Assembly (NCBI GenBank): GCA_022828595.1
Contig: JAKGHH010000003.1
Coordinates: forward strand, 14,074,934 to 14,138,933
Direction: 5' to 3'
Length of the DNA stretch: 64,000 nt
Source: Nelumbo lutea
Lineage: Eukaryota; Streptophyta; Magnoliopsida; Proteales; Nelumbonaceae
Shown here: one piece after another, positions 24,721 through 35,488 of the stretch
How positions within the stretch are numbered: the first letter of the stretch is position 1
Layout: each line of letters opens with the position of its first letter
Notes under the pieces: model-generated
Told to the model about the DNA's origin: nothing
What the model saw: the letters and a program-made list of their open reading frames with translations, nothing else
The model's database searches: none
Translations under genes and position numbers: made by a program

Positions 24721-25243
24721 GATTTCATTTTTTTCGCATTTTCTGTAATTATTTTGAATTTCTACAATTTCTGGTTATACAGGCTAACCTGATTGTATTT
24801 GCCACATGGTAGTCATGATAACAAAGCATTTTCTTAAAATTTATATCTAGGTATACAGGCTAATCAGACCCGTTTTTGCCCCATGGCAGTCATGAGAATA
24901 AAGCACCTCTATTAAAATTGATATATGAGTATACGAATTGATCTGACCTATATTTGCCACATGGCAGTCATGAAAGGATGAATAGTTCTCTTAGATTTGA
25001 TTTTTTTTTGGGTATAAGGGTTGACCTGACCAAGTTGTGGCATCTGATTATGTAATGTAAAAAAAAAAAAAAAATGCAACATGCTAACAAGCATCAATGC
25101 TTAGTGAGGGTCGATATGTGTGGGTAAATCATAAATGTGGGTGGGGATTAGGTTGGATTGTGACCTGACCAACAAATAGGGATTTTTAGTGGGTCATAGT
25201 GGTTAATGGATCAATATGAGTGAGTTAGGTGCTATTTGATTGC
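24721..25243. other. Gene-free spacer with short diverged repeats
   Basis: Three diverged copies of a phrase like 'atacaggctaacctga...tttgccacatggcagtcatga' occur near 24777, 24852 and 24931, spaced about 75-80 bp apart, a small tandem array. No gene. Confidence 0.45.
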
Positions 25244-25547
25244 ACTTTTTAGAGGCCTGAATCTAAAAATACTACTTTTCAGACTTCACCCCTTGTTTAG
25301 TTGTACCTCTTAAACTAGGCTTGAAACTGATTTTCAAATCTGAAAATCATAGACCTTGGGCTAGTTCTTAATGCGCTCATATGCGTTTCAGAGTCGGCCC
25401 AATGTCCAAAATATCCTTACAATTTTTCGTAAATGACCTGAGTTACCCCTGATACCCCCAAACCCAACAAACATTCGACCTCTCTTTCTCTCTCTCCCTG
25501 TCTCTCTCCTGTCTTCCTGCCACCGCCACTCTCTCTCTCCCCTGTCT

Positions 25548-25590
<43 letters not shown>

Positions 25591-26328
25591 CTATCTTCTC
25601 GCCACCGCCGTTGCAAGTTGCAACGACGGCTCTCTCTCCCCTGTCTTCTCTCTCTCTCTCTCTCTCTCTCTTTTCTCTTCGCCCTGTATTTCTGCCACCA
25701 CCACTGCAAGTTGCAACGGCAACTCTCTCCCTCTCTCTCTCTCCCCCCTCCCTCCCCCGTCTTTCCACCACCACTACCATCGTTGTCTTCTCTCTCTCTC
25801 TCTCTCTCTCCCCTGTCTTCTTCTCACCACCGCCACCACCACTACCACTACAACAAGCAACAATGGTGGTTCGGTACTTCGATGAATAATAATAATACTT
25901 TTATTAATTATTATTTATTAATTATTTTAATACTTTTTATTAAACATTAATTACTTTTATTAAATTTACTTGTGTTATTTATTAATTATTTTTATTAACT
26001 GGAAAATTTTAATTAATTCATTAATTTTTAAAAATTATTTTAATTTTTATTTGTGTAAATTATTAATTATTTTAATATTTTTATAATCATTAATTATTTT
26101 TTAATTTTAATCATTTCATTTATTAATTAGTAATTATTAATTTATTATTTATTATTTGTATTGTTTCAATATTATTTTGAGATTAATTTTTTTTTTAGAT
26201 AATGTAAATTGAATTCAACATTTCCAAATTATATGTTTTAGGGGTAAAATAGTAAAATCAGTAAATTTCAGATGGTAAAGGATTGATCCAATACAAACAA
26301 ACTTATGGATTTGAATCCTCTAAAAAGT
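25244..26328. mobile_element. Possible MITE with 12-bp inverted ends enclosing a microsatellite block
   Basis: ACTTTTTAGAGG (25244-25255) is inverted exactly as CCTCTAAAAAGT (26317-26328), and the match continues weakly inward (GAATC). Between the ends lie the CT-rich block and AT-rich DNA. Target duplication was not resolved, so the element call is tentative. Confidence 0.4.
25480..25870. repeat. CT/CTAT microsatellite block with a repeated larger unit
   Basis: Long (CT)n runs and (CTAT)n (25571-25595) alternate with a recurring unit containing CCCCTGTCTTC, CCACCGCC and GCAAGTTGCAACG, seen roughly four times. GTTGCAAGTTGCAAC forms a small palindrome (25611-25624 region). The Ser/Leu- and Arg/Glu-rich open frames on both strands come from the repeat. 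Confidence 0.75.
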
Positions 26329-27587
26329 AGAATATGTAAATAATACTATCTAGTTGTCTAATTTTTTGTTCCACATAGGCGATGTTCGAAAGCATGAATT
26401 TGAGGGATGGTGGCTCATTTCAAAATACGCTACACCCAAACTTGCGTTCGTTTGAGGTGTAGCAAGTTTTCAAACACAATATACTGTGGATTGAAATGGT
26501 CTATCTCTCAAAATATCATTCATGGACCTATCTCGTGCTTTCATCCACACCACGGTGTGAGCAATTAACCTTTATAATAAAAGAATGATTCTACGTTTCA
26601 TCATAACGTATGTATCTTCTTCTATTTGATTTTCTCTCTCATTGCCTTCTTTGCATCGATTATTATTTATATTTAAAAAAAATGTATTGTTTTAAAAATC
26701 TTTTAAACTTAAAATTAAATTATTATTTTTAGTATTATTAAAACTTTATATTAATTTATTATTGATCTTTTTATTTTGTTAATGTTAGTTATATTTGTGT
26801 AGTTTAATTTTTTATTCATTTTTATTATTATTGTTAGATAAGTTTGTTTTATCTTTAACTATTTTTTTGTTAAATTATCTATAAAACTAGGACTTTAATA
26901 ATTTTGATATTTATTTATAAATATGTGTTAATGTTTTATTTTAATTTATTTTTATTGATAAATATGTATTAATGTATTGTCCCTTATTATTAATAATTAT
27001 CTTTAATTTGTATTATTTTACTATTTATCTTATTTATAAAACATAATAATTTTTATACTTGATCAATGGTGTAAATCATTTCATATATTGTATGTAGATA
27101 CGTAGAATCAAAATTCATATATATTTATATATATATTATATATTATATTATATATTAATATATATATATATATATTCAATTTTATTATATGATTTCATTT
27201 TATTATTGCATATATAAACAATTGTATACATTAAAATTCATATAAAATAAATTTTTAAGATATTTTTTAATTTTTTGTCTATTTTTAATTTATGTTAAAA
27301 TTTTCACTATTTGTTTTAATTAAAAAAAAACATGGCTTGGCCTAGCCCACGGCCCGACCTGGCCCAAAGCTCGATAGGCCAACCCCCAAAGTATCCTAGG
27401 GGAGGGAAGCAAAGTCCAACTCGGCCCATAGACCAGGCATGACACAACCGACACTTTGCACGACCCAATTTACACCTCTACCAACAGTGGTGTGGTGTAG
27501 GTTCATCCATGCCGCAGTGGTGTGGTGTAGATTAATCCTCACCACGCAATATCTCATCTACATTTAGAATACCTCCATAATCTCTAA
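26329..27587. other. Gene-free AT-rich region
   Basis: Mostly AT-rich with a (TA)n stretch near 27117-27176. A 'ggcttggcctagcccacggcccgacctggccc' run at 27334-27370 resembles the interior of hAT-like elements. No gene. Confidence 0.4.
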
Positions 27588-27707
27588 GGCCTTGTTTGGT
27601 TTGTAGGAATAGGGGTCTGGAAATAGTATTGAAATGGTCTATTCCAATTCCAACTGTTTGGTTGGGCAGAATTGGAAACCCATTCCCATTCCCATTCCTG
27701 TTGGAAT

Positions 27708-28735
27708 TGGAGGTGTCAAATGGACTAGATTTGGTCCAATCTGATCCAGTCCAAATGTCCAATGAGAGTCCACTTACAAATGGACTGGAACTATTCCAAT
27801 CCAAATCCAATACAAACCATTAAAATGTAAATGGACTGGATTGGATCCAATCTAAACTGAATGAAATTTCAAAAATTATATAAAAAAAAACAAAACATAA
27901 AAAATTACAAAAATATATTAAAATGGAGAAAATATGAAAATTACAAAAAATATACGCTTTTGGCATTGAAAAAGCATTTTTGTAAAAGTGCTTTCATAAA
28001 GTTCTTTTGTAAAAGCACTTTTATGAAAGTACTTTCGTAAAGTGTTTATACGGAAGTACTTTCACATAAGTGCTTTTGTAAAATTACTTTTATAAAAGTA
28101 CTTTTATAAAAGTACTTTTGTATGTGCTTTTGTAAAAGTACTTTCATAGAAGTGCTTTTATAAAAGTGCTTTCGTAAAAATGCTTTTGTAAAAATGATTT
28201 CATAAAAGTACCTTTATAAAACTACTTTCGTAGAAGTGCTTTTATAAAATTGCTTTTGTAAAAGTGCTTTCATAAAAGTATTTCTGTAAAAGTGTTTTAT
28301 TAAAGTACTTCCATAAAAATTCTTTTGTAAAAGTGCTTTCATAGAAATGTTTTCCTGTAAAAGTAATTTTATAGAAGTGCTTTAATAAAAGTGCTTTTAT
28401 AAAACTACTTCTACAAAAGTGCTTTCATAAAAGTACTTTTGTAAAAGTGCTTTGTATAAGTAATTTTTGTAAGGTTACTTTTATAGAAGTGTTTTTGTAA
28501 ATGTGCCTTCATAAAAGTGATTTTATGTTGGCTTTAGTTTTGATTGGTTTCAAATTGGACAACATGATCGGATTATTGGAAATTTGGTTTAGATCCAATT
28601 CATACCAATAAGAATATGAACCAAATTATTTTGGATTAGCCCAACCCAATAATTATAATGGACCATCCAAATCCGATTTGCTAAGGTTTGGATCGGATTG
28701 GATCCAATCCAAAACCAATCAATTTGACACCCCTA
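27708..28735. mobile_element. hAT-like non-autonomous element (1,028 bp) nested in the Tourist-like element
   Basis: Ends TGGAGGTGTCAAAT and complement TAGGGGTGTCAAAT are inverted repeats. The flanks GTTGGAAT (27700-27707) and ATTAGAAT (28736-28743) match at 6 of 8, both differences being G/A, as for an aged 8-bp hAT duplication; the intact copy at 23037 shows a single uninterrupted sequence at this point. More than half of the element is a 14-bp tandem array. No transposase gene. Confidence 0.75.
27973..28528. repeat. Tandem array of about 40 copies of a 14-bp unit (GTRCTTTYRTAAAA)
   Basis: The sequence parses into consecutive 14-bp units such as GTGCTTTCATAAAA, GTACTTTTGTAAAA and GTGCTTTTATAGAA with substitutions and rare indels. 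The unit is half of a palindrome: neighbouring units can form perfect inverted repeats such as GTACTTTTATAAAAGTAC at 28098-28115, so each strand could fold on itself over the full array. A decayed array of the same type occurs at 54843-55066. Confidence 0.85.
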
Positions 28736-28875
28736 ATTAGAATGGCATTCCCCCATTTGTGGGAATGACCATTCCTTGCCCCTCCCTTGGGAATGAAATC
28801 TCATTCCTGTTGATTTCAATTTTCATTCCTATTCTTGTCTGAACTCTAAACCAAATAGAATATGGGATTAGACCA

Positions 28876-29140
28876 AGGTTTTTAAAACCAAACCAAACAA
28901 CAAGCCATTAAGGGGTCTGGTTCCTGGGTTGAACGGTTCGACCATTCGAATCAAATGGACAATCCATTCTAAAAAAAATAAGAAAAATAAAAATGGCCAA
29001 AAACCATTGGATGGTTTGAACGCCTGGGCCAATAGTTTGCTAACCAAATCAATGGTTTTTGGCGAAAAAGACGGTTCTGGGGTAAAACGGAACCGGTTCC
29101 CAGTTTTTTCGGTTTGACTGTTTGGTTTTGAAAACCATGG
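28876..29140. mobile_element. Mutator-like MITE (265 bp) nested in the Tourist-like element
   Basis: Left end AGGTTTTTAAAACCAAACC, complement of right end CCATGGTTTTCAAAACCAAAC. Flanks ATTAGACCA (28867-28875) and AATAGACCA (29141-29149) match at 8 of 9, a Mutator-size duplication. The interior contains GAACCGGTTCC-type palindromes. Same family as 9051-9349. Confidence 0.7.
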
Positions 29141-29232
29141 AATAGACCATTCTGATTTCAATTCCGATTCCATATCCTTACCAAATGAATCCTAAGTGCT
29201 CGTTGGAGATCACATCTTTTTTTTTTCTTTTT

Positions 29233-29665
29233 GGGAAAATTCTCGATTAGTACCCTGTACTTTGGGCCTAGTGCCACTTTGGTCCCCAAACTTTAAAATG
29301 TGACAATTCAGTACCCGAACTTTCAAAATGTGTCAATCCAATATCTGTCGTTAATCAACTATTAAGTGACATTTGAAAAAGACATAAATGCCCTTCGAGT
29401 GTCATCTAATTTTCTTGATCAACCATCCAAATGTTGACAAAAAATTAACAGTCCCAAATCCTTGCCTTTTCTATTCAAGAATGTTGACAAAAAATTAACA
29501 GACCCCAACTTTCTTGAATAGAAGAGGCAAAGATTTGGGACTATTAACGGTAGGTACTAGTTTGGCACGTTTTGAAAGTTCGGGTATTGAATTGTCGCAT
29601 TTTAAAGTTCGGAGACCAAAGTGGCACTAGGCCCAAAGTACAAGGTACTAATAGGGAATTTTCCC
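29233..29665. mobile_element. Mutator-like fold-back MITE (copy 2, complete)
   Basis: Long inverted repeats of roughly 100 bp run in from both ends (left GGGAAAATTCTCGATTAGTA, right complement GGGAAAATTCCCTATTAGTA, then ...ACTTTGGGCCTAGTGCCACTT on both arms). TTCTTTTT flanks both sides, but in a T-rich context. Nearly the whole element could fold into one hairpin. No coding capacity. Confidence 0.75.
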
Positions 29666-29927
29666 TTCTTTTTTTTGGATCCACAAATGCCCACATGCAC
29701 ATCTCAGCATGCATTGGGAACATCTCCCATACACGGTTTGGATATGTTGTGGGGAGAAGATGTGAATTCCTCCTTGGTGTAGAATTATTTAAAAAAGGGA
29801 CTAATAGGGGACCAGCCTATTCTCATTTTGAATGCTCTAACCATCTGGGGGAAATCTTCCAATCGGCAACCAACCTATATCATTTAAGGTTTTTGCGCTT
29901 TTCGGCATTAAGCCCGTATAAATATTT
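29666..29927. other. Short spacer between two MITE copies
   Basis: Under 300 bp, no gene. The part from about 29690 shares 'gcattgggaacatctccc' with the upstream region of the SDR gene. Confidence 0.3.
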
Positions 29928-30443
29928 GGGAAGATTCTCAAATAGTACGTTGTATTTTGGGTCTAGTGTCACTTTAGTCCTTGGACTTTAAAATGCAACA
30001 ATTCAGTACTTGAACTTTCAAAACATGACATTCCAGTACCTATTGTTAACTAGTTGCTAATCAGCCGTTAAGTGACATTTGAAAATGACACAAATGCCCT
30101 TCGAGTGTGATCTAATTTTTTTATCAACTATCCAAATGTTGACAAAAAATTAATAGTTCCAAATCATTGTCTCTTCTATTCAAGAAAGTTGGGGTCACCA
30201 AAATACTCACTCAAATGTAACCCCAACTTTATTGAACGGAAGAAAAAATGATTTGAGACTGCTAATTTTTTTTTGTTAATATTTAGATGATTGATAAAGA
30301 AAATTAAATAACATTAAAATGACAATTATGTCCTTTTCAAATATCACCTAACGGCAGATTAATGACAAGTATTAGATTGTCAAGTTTTAAAAATTCGAAT
30401 ACTGAATTGTTGTATTTTTAAATTCGGGACGAAAATGGCACTA

Positions 30444-31174
30444 TGTGACGGTCTGACACAGGCTTAGCCTTGCCTATGCTTGGCAGGCTTACGTTAGGGA
30501 CATGACTGTCGTTTTCGCCTGTAAGATTTTTGGGAGAATTGATGTCATCTTCAGACAGACCACCAAAAGCTTAACGTACTCTTTGATGAGGGGTGGTCGA
30601 CCTCCTTGGGTGCCTAACCTTGGCACTCCTAGACCATCATCCCCTTGCGGGGCAGCCCTGGTTAACAGCTAGCATGGCTACCAAGGTTCTTCATGGGTGC
30701 ACACTTGCTCATGGGGACAGTGTTGGACCGACACTACGCTACCAATACTCAAGGGAGGCTTGGCATGCAGGCTTGGCTCAAGCATGTCCCTTCACCACGC
30801 CAGCCCCTTGCCCAAGCTGAGTGAGTTACCCCGTTGCCTCTAGCGCACGGGTGTGTTTTCGGCCCAAGTGGTTGCCTGTCATCATCGGCATTCAGGAGAC
30901 CCATCACATCAGTGCCAAGTCACCTCATCAGCGTATAGTTGCCTTGCATTATGGTTGTCCCCCTTTAGCACATAAGCGGCGCCTCCCATGGACCGGTTTG
31001 AGCCAGGAGAGTGCCTCGGCCATTGGACTTGAGGTCATGATCCAGTGCTATTGACTTTGGTGGAGCCATCCCATCGGGCAACTCCTAGCCTCTAAGCGCA
31101 TAAAGGCTTGTCCTGGCCTACCTTGGCCTGGACGCCGCACGAGTTTCTTCCGCTGTAGAATTACCCCCGTGAGA
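30444..31174 (+). repeat. Left LTR of the non-autonomous element
   Basis: 731 bp, begins TGTGACGG, ends CCCCGTGAGA (the terminal ACA is mutated to AGA). Compared with the right LTR it keeps about 43 bp (between AGGGAGGCTTGG and AGCCCCTTGCCC) that the other has lost, plus smaller differences, so the two have had time to diverge. Confidence 0.8.
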
Positions 31175-31325
31175 GTTGGTATTAGAGCGAGTTGGCCAAT
31201 TGTAGCCGTAGTTGGTTTTCAGCAGATTAGCCCAGAGCCAGTTGAAGCGGTCATTTCGACAAGCAGTATTTTGTGGGGTGCGGTCCCTAGGCACTTTCAC
31301 CCAGGATCGAGCAGAATTCAGATCA

Positions 31326-31628
31326 GGCCTGGTAAGAGGCCATTCATTGTTCGTGTCCCCATTCCAATGACACTAAAATAGCTTCCCTTGCGGGGGCAGA
31401 TGCATTGGTTGTTATCCTCATGCGGGGGCAGACGCATGAGCCTTGATAGGAATGTGGGTACACTGTCTGAGCAGATTGCTTATCCGGCCTAGCAAGAGGT
31501 CAATCGTTGTTCGCATTCCCATTCCAATTATCCTAAAACAGCTTCCCTTGCGGGTGCAAACGCATTGGTTGTTGTCCTCATGCGGGGGCAGACGCGTGAG
31601 CCTTGTTAGGAATGTGGTTACGCTGGCC
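31326..31628. repeat. 170-bp imperfect tandem duplication inside the LTR element
   Basis: The phrase GGCCTGGTAAGAGG at 31326 recurs as GGCCTAGCAAGAGG at 31496, and the following sequence (CTTCCCTTGCGGG, GCATTGGTTGTT, CTCATGCGGGGGCAGACGC, GAGCCTTG) is repeated in the same order with a period of 170 bp. Confidence 0.75.
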
Positions 31629-31635
31629 GTTGGAG

Positions 31636-31791
31636 CATGGCGGCCCTATACTGACAAAGTATCAGGTGGACATGCTTAGTTTTTAGGTGGATCATTCGCA
31701 ACAGCGACAATGAATCACATGGCGAGTGCATGTTCGGCAACTCATGGGTAAAAGTTGCCACACTCGCGTTTGTCAGTATAGGGCCGCCATG
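31636..31791. repeat. 23-bp perfect inverted repeat (long stem-loop) inside the LTR element
   Basis: Positions 31636-31658 (CATGGCGGCCCTATACTGAC...) are the exact reverse complement of 31769-31791, with a 110-base loop. A perfect GC-containing 23-bp stem in an otherwise non-coding retroelement interior could be a structured RNA signal; function is inference. Confidence 0.75.
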
Positions 31792-32323
31792 TGGGCGAGG
31801 CGAAGCGAAGATGTAGCCCGAGTCGGCGAGGCGAAGCGTAGTTTCGAGGGCCAAGAGAGCATAAGCCATGGGTAGGTTTGAGTAACCCGAATCGGCGAGG
31901 TGAAGTCTGTAGGCCAGCATGGTGAAAGGGTACCCAGGTCATCGCCAACATGAGGAGTAGACCAATCAGCGTGTTTGGTAACATCACTGAAAAGCTACCA
32001 AGAAGACGGTTGAGCCTTGAGGTAAGATGATACATGGGGTGGACCTCCGTGAAGCACCACACACATTCTTAGAGGGCCCTTCTTTCACAGTTCAACAGCA
32101 TAGCCATTGCGCGGTTTGAGTAACCTCAACTCTGGAGGGGTGAAGTCCAGGCAGGCCCGCATGGTGAGATGGTTCCGTCCCCATAAATGGACACCAACAT
32201 AGGCAAGACCTGGGTTGACCAGGTGAGCCCTGAAACTGGTGGAGAAGTGGATGGCGCGGGACAAAGACGCACATTCACGTGAAGACCATTGTTGAGGTCG
32301 ACAATGGATTGAGTGGGGGAGCT

Positions 32324-32999
32324 TGTGACGGTCTGACACAGGCTTAGCCTTGCCTACACTTGGCAGGCTTACGTTAGGGACATGACCGTCATTTTCGCCT
32401 ATAAGATTTTTGGGAGAACTGATGTCATCTTCAGGCAGACCACCAAAAGCTTAACGTACCCTTTGAGGAGGGGTGGTCGACCTCCTTGGGTGCCTAACCT
32501 TGGCACTCCTAGACCATCATCCCCTTGCGGGGCGACCCTGGTTAACGGTTAGCATGGCTACTAGGGTTCCTCATGGGCGCACACTTGCTCATGGGGACAG
32601 TGTTGGACCAGCACTGCACTACCGATACTCAAGGGAGGCTTAGCCCCTTGCCCAAGCTGAGTGAGTTACCCCGTTGCCTCTAGCACACGGGTGTGTTTCG
32701 GCCCAAGCGGTTGCCTGTCATCATTGGCATTCAGGAGACCCATCACATCGGTGCCAAGTCACCTCATCGGCGCATAGTCGCCTTGCATTATGGTTGTCCC
32801 CCTTTAGCATGTAAGTGGTGCCTCCCATGGACCGATCTGAGCCATGCCCCAGCCATTGGACTTAAGTCATGATCCAGTGCTACTGACTTTGATGGAACCA
32901 TCCTATCGGGCAACTCCTAGCCTCTAAACGCATAAAGACTTACCTACGTTGGCCTGGACTGCCCATGGGTTTCTTCCGCCGTAGAATTACCCCGTGACA
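32324..32999 (+). repeat. Right LTR of the non-autonomous element
   Basis: 676 bp, begins TGTGACGG and ends CCCGTGACA. It is shorter than the left LTR because of an internal deletion near 32640 and a smaller one near 32845. The G-rich polypurine tract lies immediately before it. Confidence 0.8.
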
Positions 33000-33023
33000 A
33001 CTAGGTCCTAATCGAATTTTCCC

Positions 33024-33395
33024 TAAATATTTTTGTTCGTTTCGGCAACCAGCCTTAACTGACGTCCTGACTGTGGAACTTGTTCTATCCGACAATCCCT
33101 GTATCAGCCCCTTCAGATAACCGGCTTAATAGAGGTTTTCAGAAAGTTTAATTCTCTCCCTGTCTCAAGTTGAAGATATCGAGGCCATTCGGTGAGTAGG
33201 ATGGGAAAAACCACAAAATCGGCGGAAATCAGAGAAGCGAAGCCTTAGGAAAGGCTCACTAATTGCTCGATGGAAGGACCAGTTCCGCATCAAACATAAC
33301 GATATATCAGCAGATTTATCAATCACCGGTTGGTAATCTCTTTCTCTCTAGTTATGCATTTTTAGTTCCATTTCATTTGGGGTAGATTCATCACC
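33024..33395. other. 5' flank of the LINE relic
   Basis: No open frame. Located directly upstream of the first LINE methionine and probably its 5' untranslated region; the Mutator-like MITE 29928-33023 is inserted just upstream or within it. Confidence 0.35.
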
Positions 33396-35413
33396 ATGAG
33401 TTTTATTATTTGGAATGCAAGGGGTTGTAATAACCCATAAACAATCCGATACCTTCTTCGAATTTTTAAAATCCATAACCCTGACTTGCTATATTTGTCT
33501 GAAACAAAACTAAAAGACAGAGTGAGATTCTGGCACGAAAACTAAAATACCCTAACTTTACTAGTCAAGGCGCAAAGGGTAATTCTGGTGGCCTATGTTG
33601 CTTTTGGAAGCAAAAATTATGCCTACAGGTCTTGTACCAAAATGAGCACCTAATCATATGTGAGATAAAAAATGCTGATCAAGGAGCCTCCCGGTTCTTA
33701 GTCTTTATGGTCATCCTCAAAAAGCTAAGAGAAAAGAGTTATGGGAGTCTCTTATGGACTTAGATTTTCTGAGAACTGCTAAATGGGTGATATGTGGAGA
33801 CTTTAATGACTTGTTATTCAATCAAGACCATGAAGGTCAACGAAGCCAATCCAACTCCCCATCAAAACATTTAACCAAATTTGTAGAGCAATTTGAAATA
33901 ATGAAGATGGATAACGGAGTATACATGGTATAATAATCAGCAGGGATCACATCGTGTAAGAGAGAGACTGGATAGATGTTTAGCCTCAAGATCATGGGTT
34001 CAGTCATACCCAGAGGCTAATGTCCTAAACAAATACACTGTTCTTTCTGATCATTCTCTTATAATCCTAGAAACCAAAACAAATAAATTACAAGGCCCAA
34101 GACAATTCCACTTTCAGCCAATGTGGGCAGAGGATGAATAGTGCGAAAAAAAGTCTGAAGTAAGCAAATTGCAAGAGATCCTGCAAATAGAATACTTCAG
34201 AAGCTTAGAAGGTGCAAATTCAAACTAAAAGTTTGGAACAAAAAAACTTTTGGTTTCATTCAAGAGAAGTTGAAGTCTCTAGACGAGGAAATAAACAAGA
34301 TAGAAGTATCACATGCTGATCCTGTCCAGAATGAGAATTATTTAAGACTATACAAGGAGCATAATAACTGGTTGTTGAGGGAAGAGCAACTGTGGTGAGT
34401 AAAGTCAAGAGAAATTTGGTTAAAAAACACAAAATATTTCCATCAAATGACAAACTTAAGAAGAAGGATAAACTACTATGAAGGCATCAAACACTTACAT
34501 GGAAACTCGTTAAACATAGAAGAAGTGCCAAAAGCTTTCATCAAGCTTGCAAAACAAATTGGGGGGAGAGAGAGTCATCTAGTAATGACTCGAACATCTC
34601 AGAGCTTAATTTGCCTCAAATACCTGAAGAAGCCAAACAATCCTTACTAATCCCTCCAACAAACGAGGAAGTATGGGATATTGTAAAAAATATGAAAACA
34701 CATTCGTCTCCGGGCCCAGACGGGTTCTCTCCATGTCTTTTGCCAACTGTTCTGGCACATAATTGGGGAAGAGGTGTACAACCTAGTCATTGAGTTCTTT
34801 TAGTTAGCTAAGTTCCCAGTGAAGTTGAATTGCACAAATCTGGTGTATATACCCAAGAAGAAAAATGCAGAAACAGTGGGTCAGTTTAGGCCTATTAGCT
34901 GTTGCAATGTTATTTACAAAATTTTAGCCAAGTGTTTAGTTTACAAGTTGCAAAACTTGTTACCCAATTTGATATCTGAGAACCAAGCGACTTTTATAAA
35001 GAATAGGCAAAGTATAGATAATATCATGTTAGCCAAAGAACTCATTGAGAAAATGAATAAACATAAAAAAGGTGAGGGTTGGATAGCCATCAAGATAATG
35101 CAGGGCATGGGGTTCCCCACTCATTTTTTGTAGATTGATAGAACAATGTATCATGGCCCCTTCTTTTGCTATTAAAGTCAATGGAGGTACTCTTAGAATA
35201 GCCATGCAAGGGGATCCTCTATCCCCTTATCTATTTATAATAGCCATGCAAGCCTTCTCTAGCATGTAAGTTCAAAACCAAGGTTGCATCAAGGGAATAC
35301 ATCTGGCTAGAAATTCCCCACAAATAACCCACCTGCTCTTTGTTGATGATTGCCTATTATTCTGCAAAGCAAACATGAAGATGATTCAAGTGCTACACCA
35401 AGTGCTCCAATAG
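33396..35413 (+). pseudogene. L1-type LINE relic (endonuclease and reverse transcriptase)
   Basis: From ATG at 33396 the translation reads MSFIIWNARGCNNP then a stop. Endonuclease landmarks follow in order with frame breaks: LYLSETK (about 33490), SGGLCCFWK (about 33580), WVICGDFND (about 33785) and LSDHSLI (about 34045). The RT part is visible at 34660-35130 (SSPGPDGFS; FRPISCCNVIYKILAKCL) and further on GDPLSPYLF and FVDDCLLF (about 35337). Multiple stops and frameshifts make it inactive. Similarity ends near 35413, before the zinc-finger/RNase H tail, where a fragment of a hAT-like end begins. Confidence 0.8.
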
Positions 35414-35488
35414 TTTGACCCAACCCAAACCCAATCCGAAGTGTCTTGACTCAACCCAAACCCGACCCACCCAACCCAATTGTCAAGT
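35414..35488. mobile_element. Terminal fragment of a hAT-like element
   Basis: Runs ACCCAACCCAAACCC... to CCAATTGTCAAGTCTA and matches the right end of the element at 4224-4721 (same 'gaagtgtcttg' phrase). Only this end is present; it sits exactly between the truncated LINE and the truncated copia relic. Confidence 0.5.

Larger units (their letters stand above)
27588..29192. mobile_element. Tourist-like element carrying two nested insertions
   Basis: Outer ends are GGCCTTGTTTGGTTTGTAGG (left) and ...CCAAATGAATCC (right) flanked by TAA at 27585-27587 and 29193-29195. Removing 27708-28735 and 28876-29140 leaves a sequence that aligns end to end with the uninterrupted copy at 23037-23327. This gives an insertion order: this element first, the two inner ones later. 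Confidence 0.75.
30444..32999 (+). mobile_element. Non-autonomous LTR retrotransposon without protein genes (2,556 bp)
   Basis: Two direct repeats start TGTGACGGTCTGACACAGGC: 30444-31174 (731 bp, ending CGTGAGA) and 32324-32999 (676 bp, ending CGTGACA). ACTA occurs on both sides (30440-30443, 33000-33003). After the left LTR comes TGGTATTAGAGC (31178-31189), one mismatch from the initiator-tRNA-Met primer site; before the right LTR a G-rich tract GAGTGGGGGAG (32311-32321) serves as polypurine tract. The 1,149-bp interior lacks gag, protease, RT or integrase similarity, so it must depend on enzymes of another element. It is too large for a typical TRIM and small for a LARD. Confidence 0.85.
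29928..33023. mobile_element. Mutator-like fold-back MITE (copy 3) split by an LTR element
   Basis: The outer ends GGGAAGATTCTC (left) and CGAATTTTCCC (right) are flanked by a perfect 9-bp duplication, TAAATATTT, at 29919-29927 and 33024-33032. The left arm runs to 30443 and the right arm resumes at 33000 within the phrase 'ggcactaggyccyaa', so the MITE was about 0.54 kb before the LTR element entered its right terminal repeat. The TSD establishes the family as Mutator-like. Confidence 0.85.

Noticed and set aside
24150..24748. Overlapping Phe/Cys/Ile-rich open frames up to 192 codons
   Set aside because: By-product of the TTTCTGCA-type tandem repeat; several frames are open together with the same composition.
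25583..25950. Ser/Leu-rich (+) and Arg/Glu-rich (-) open frames
   Set aside because: Translation of CT/GA microsatellites in all frames.
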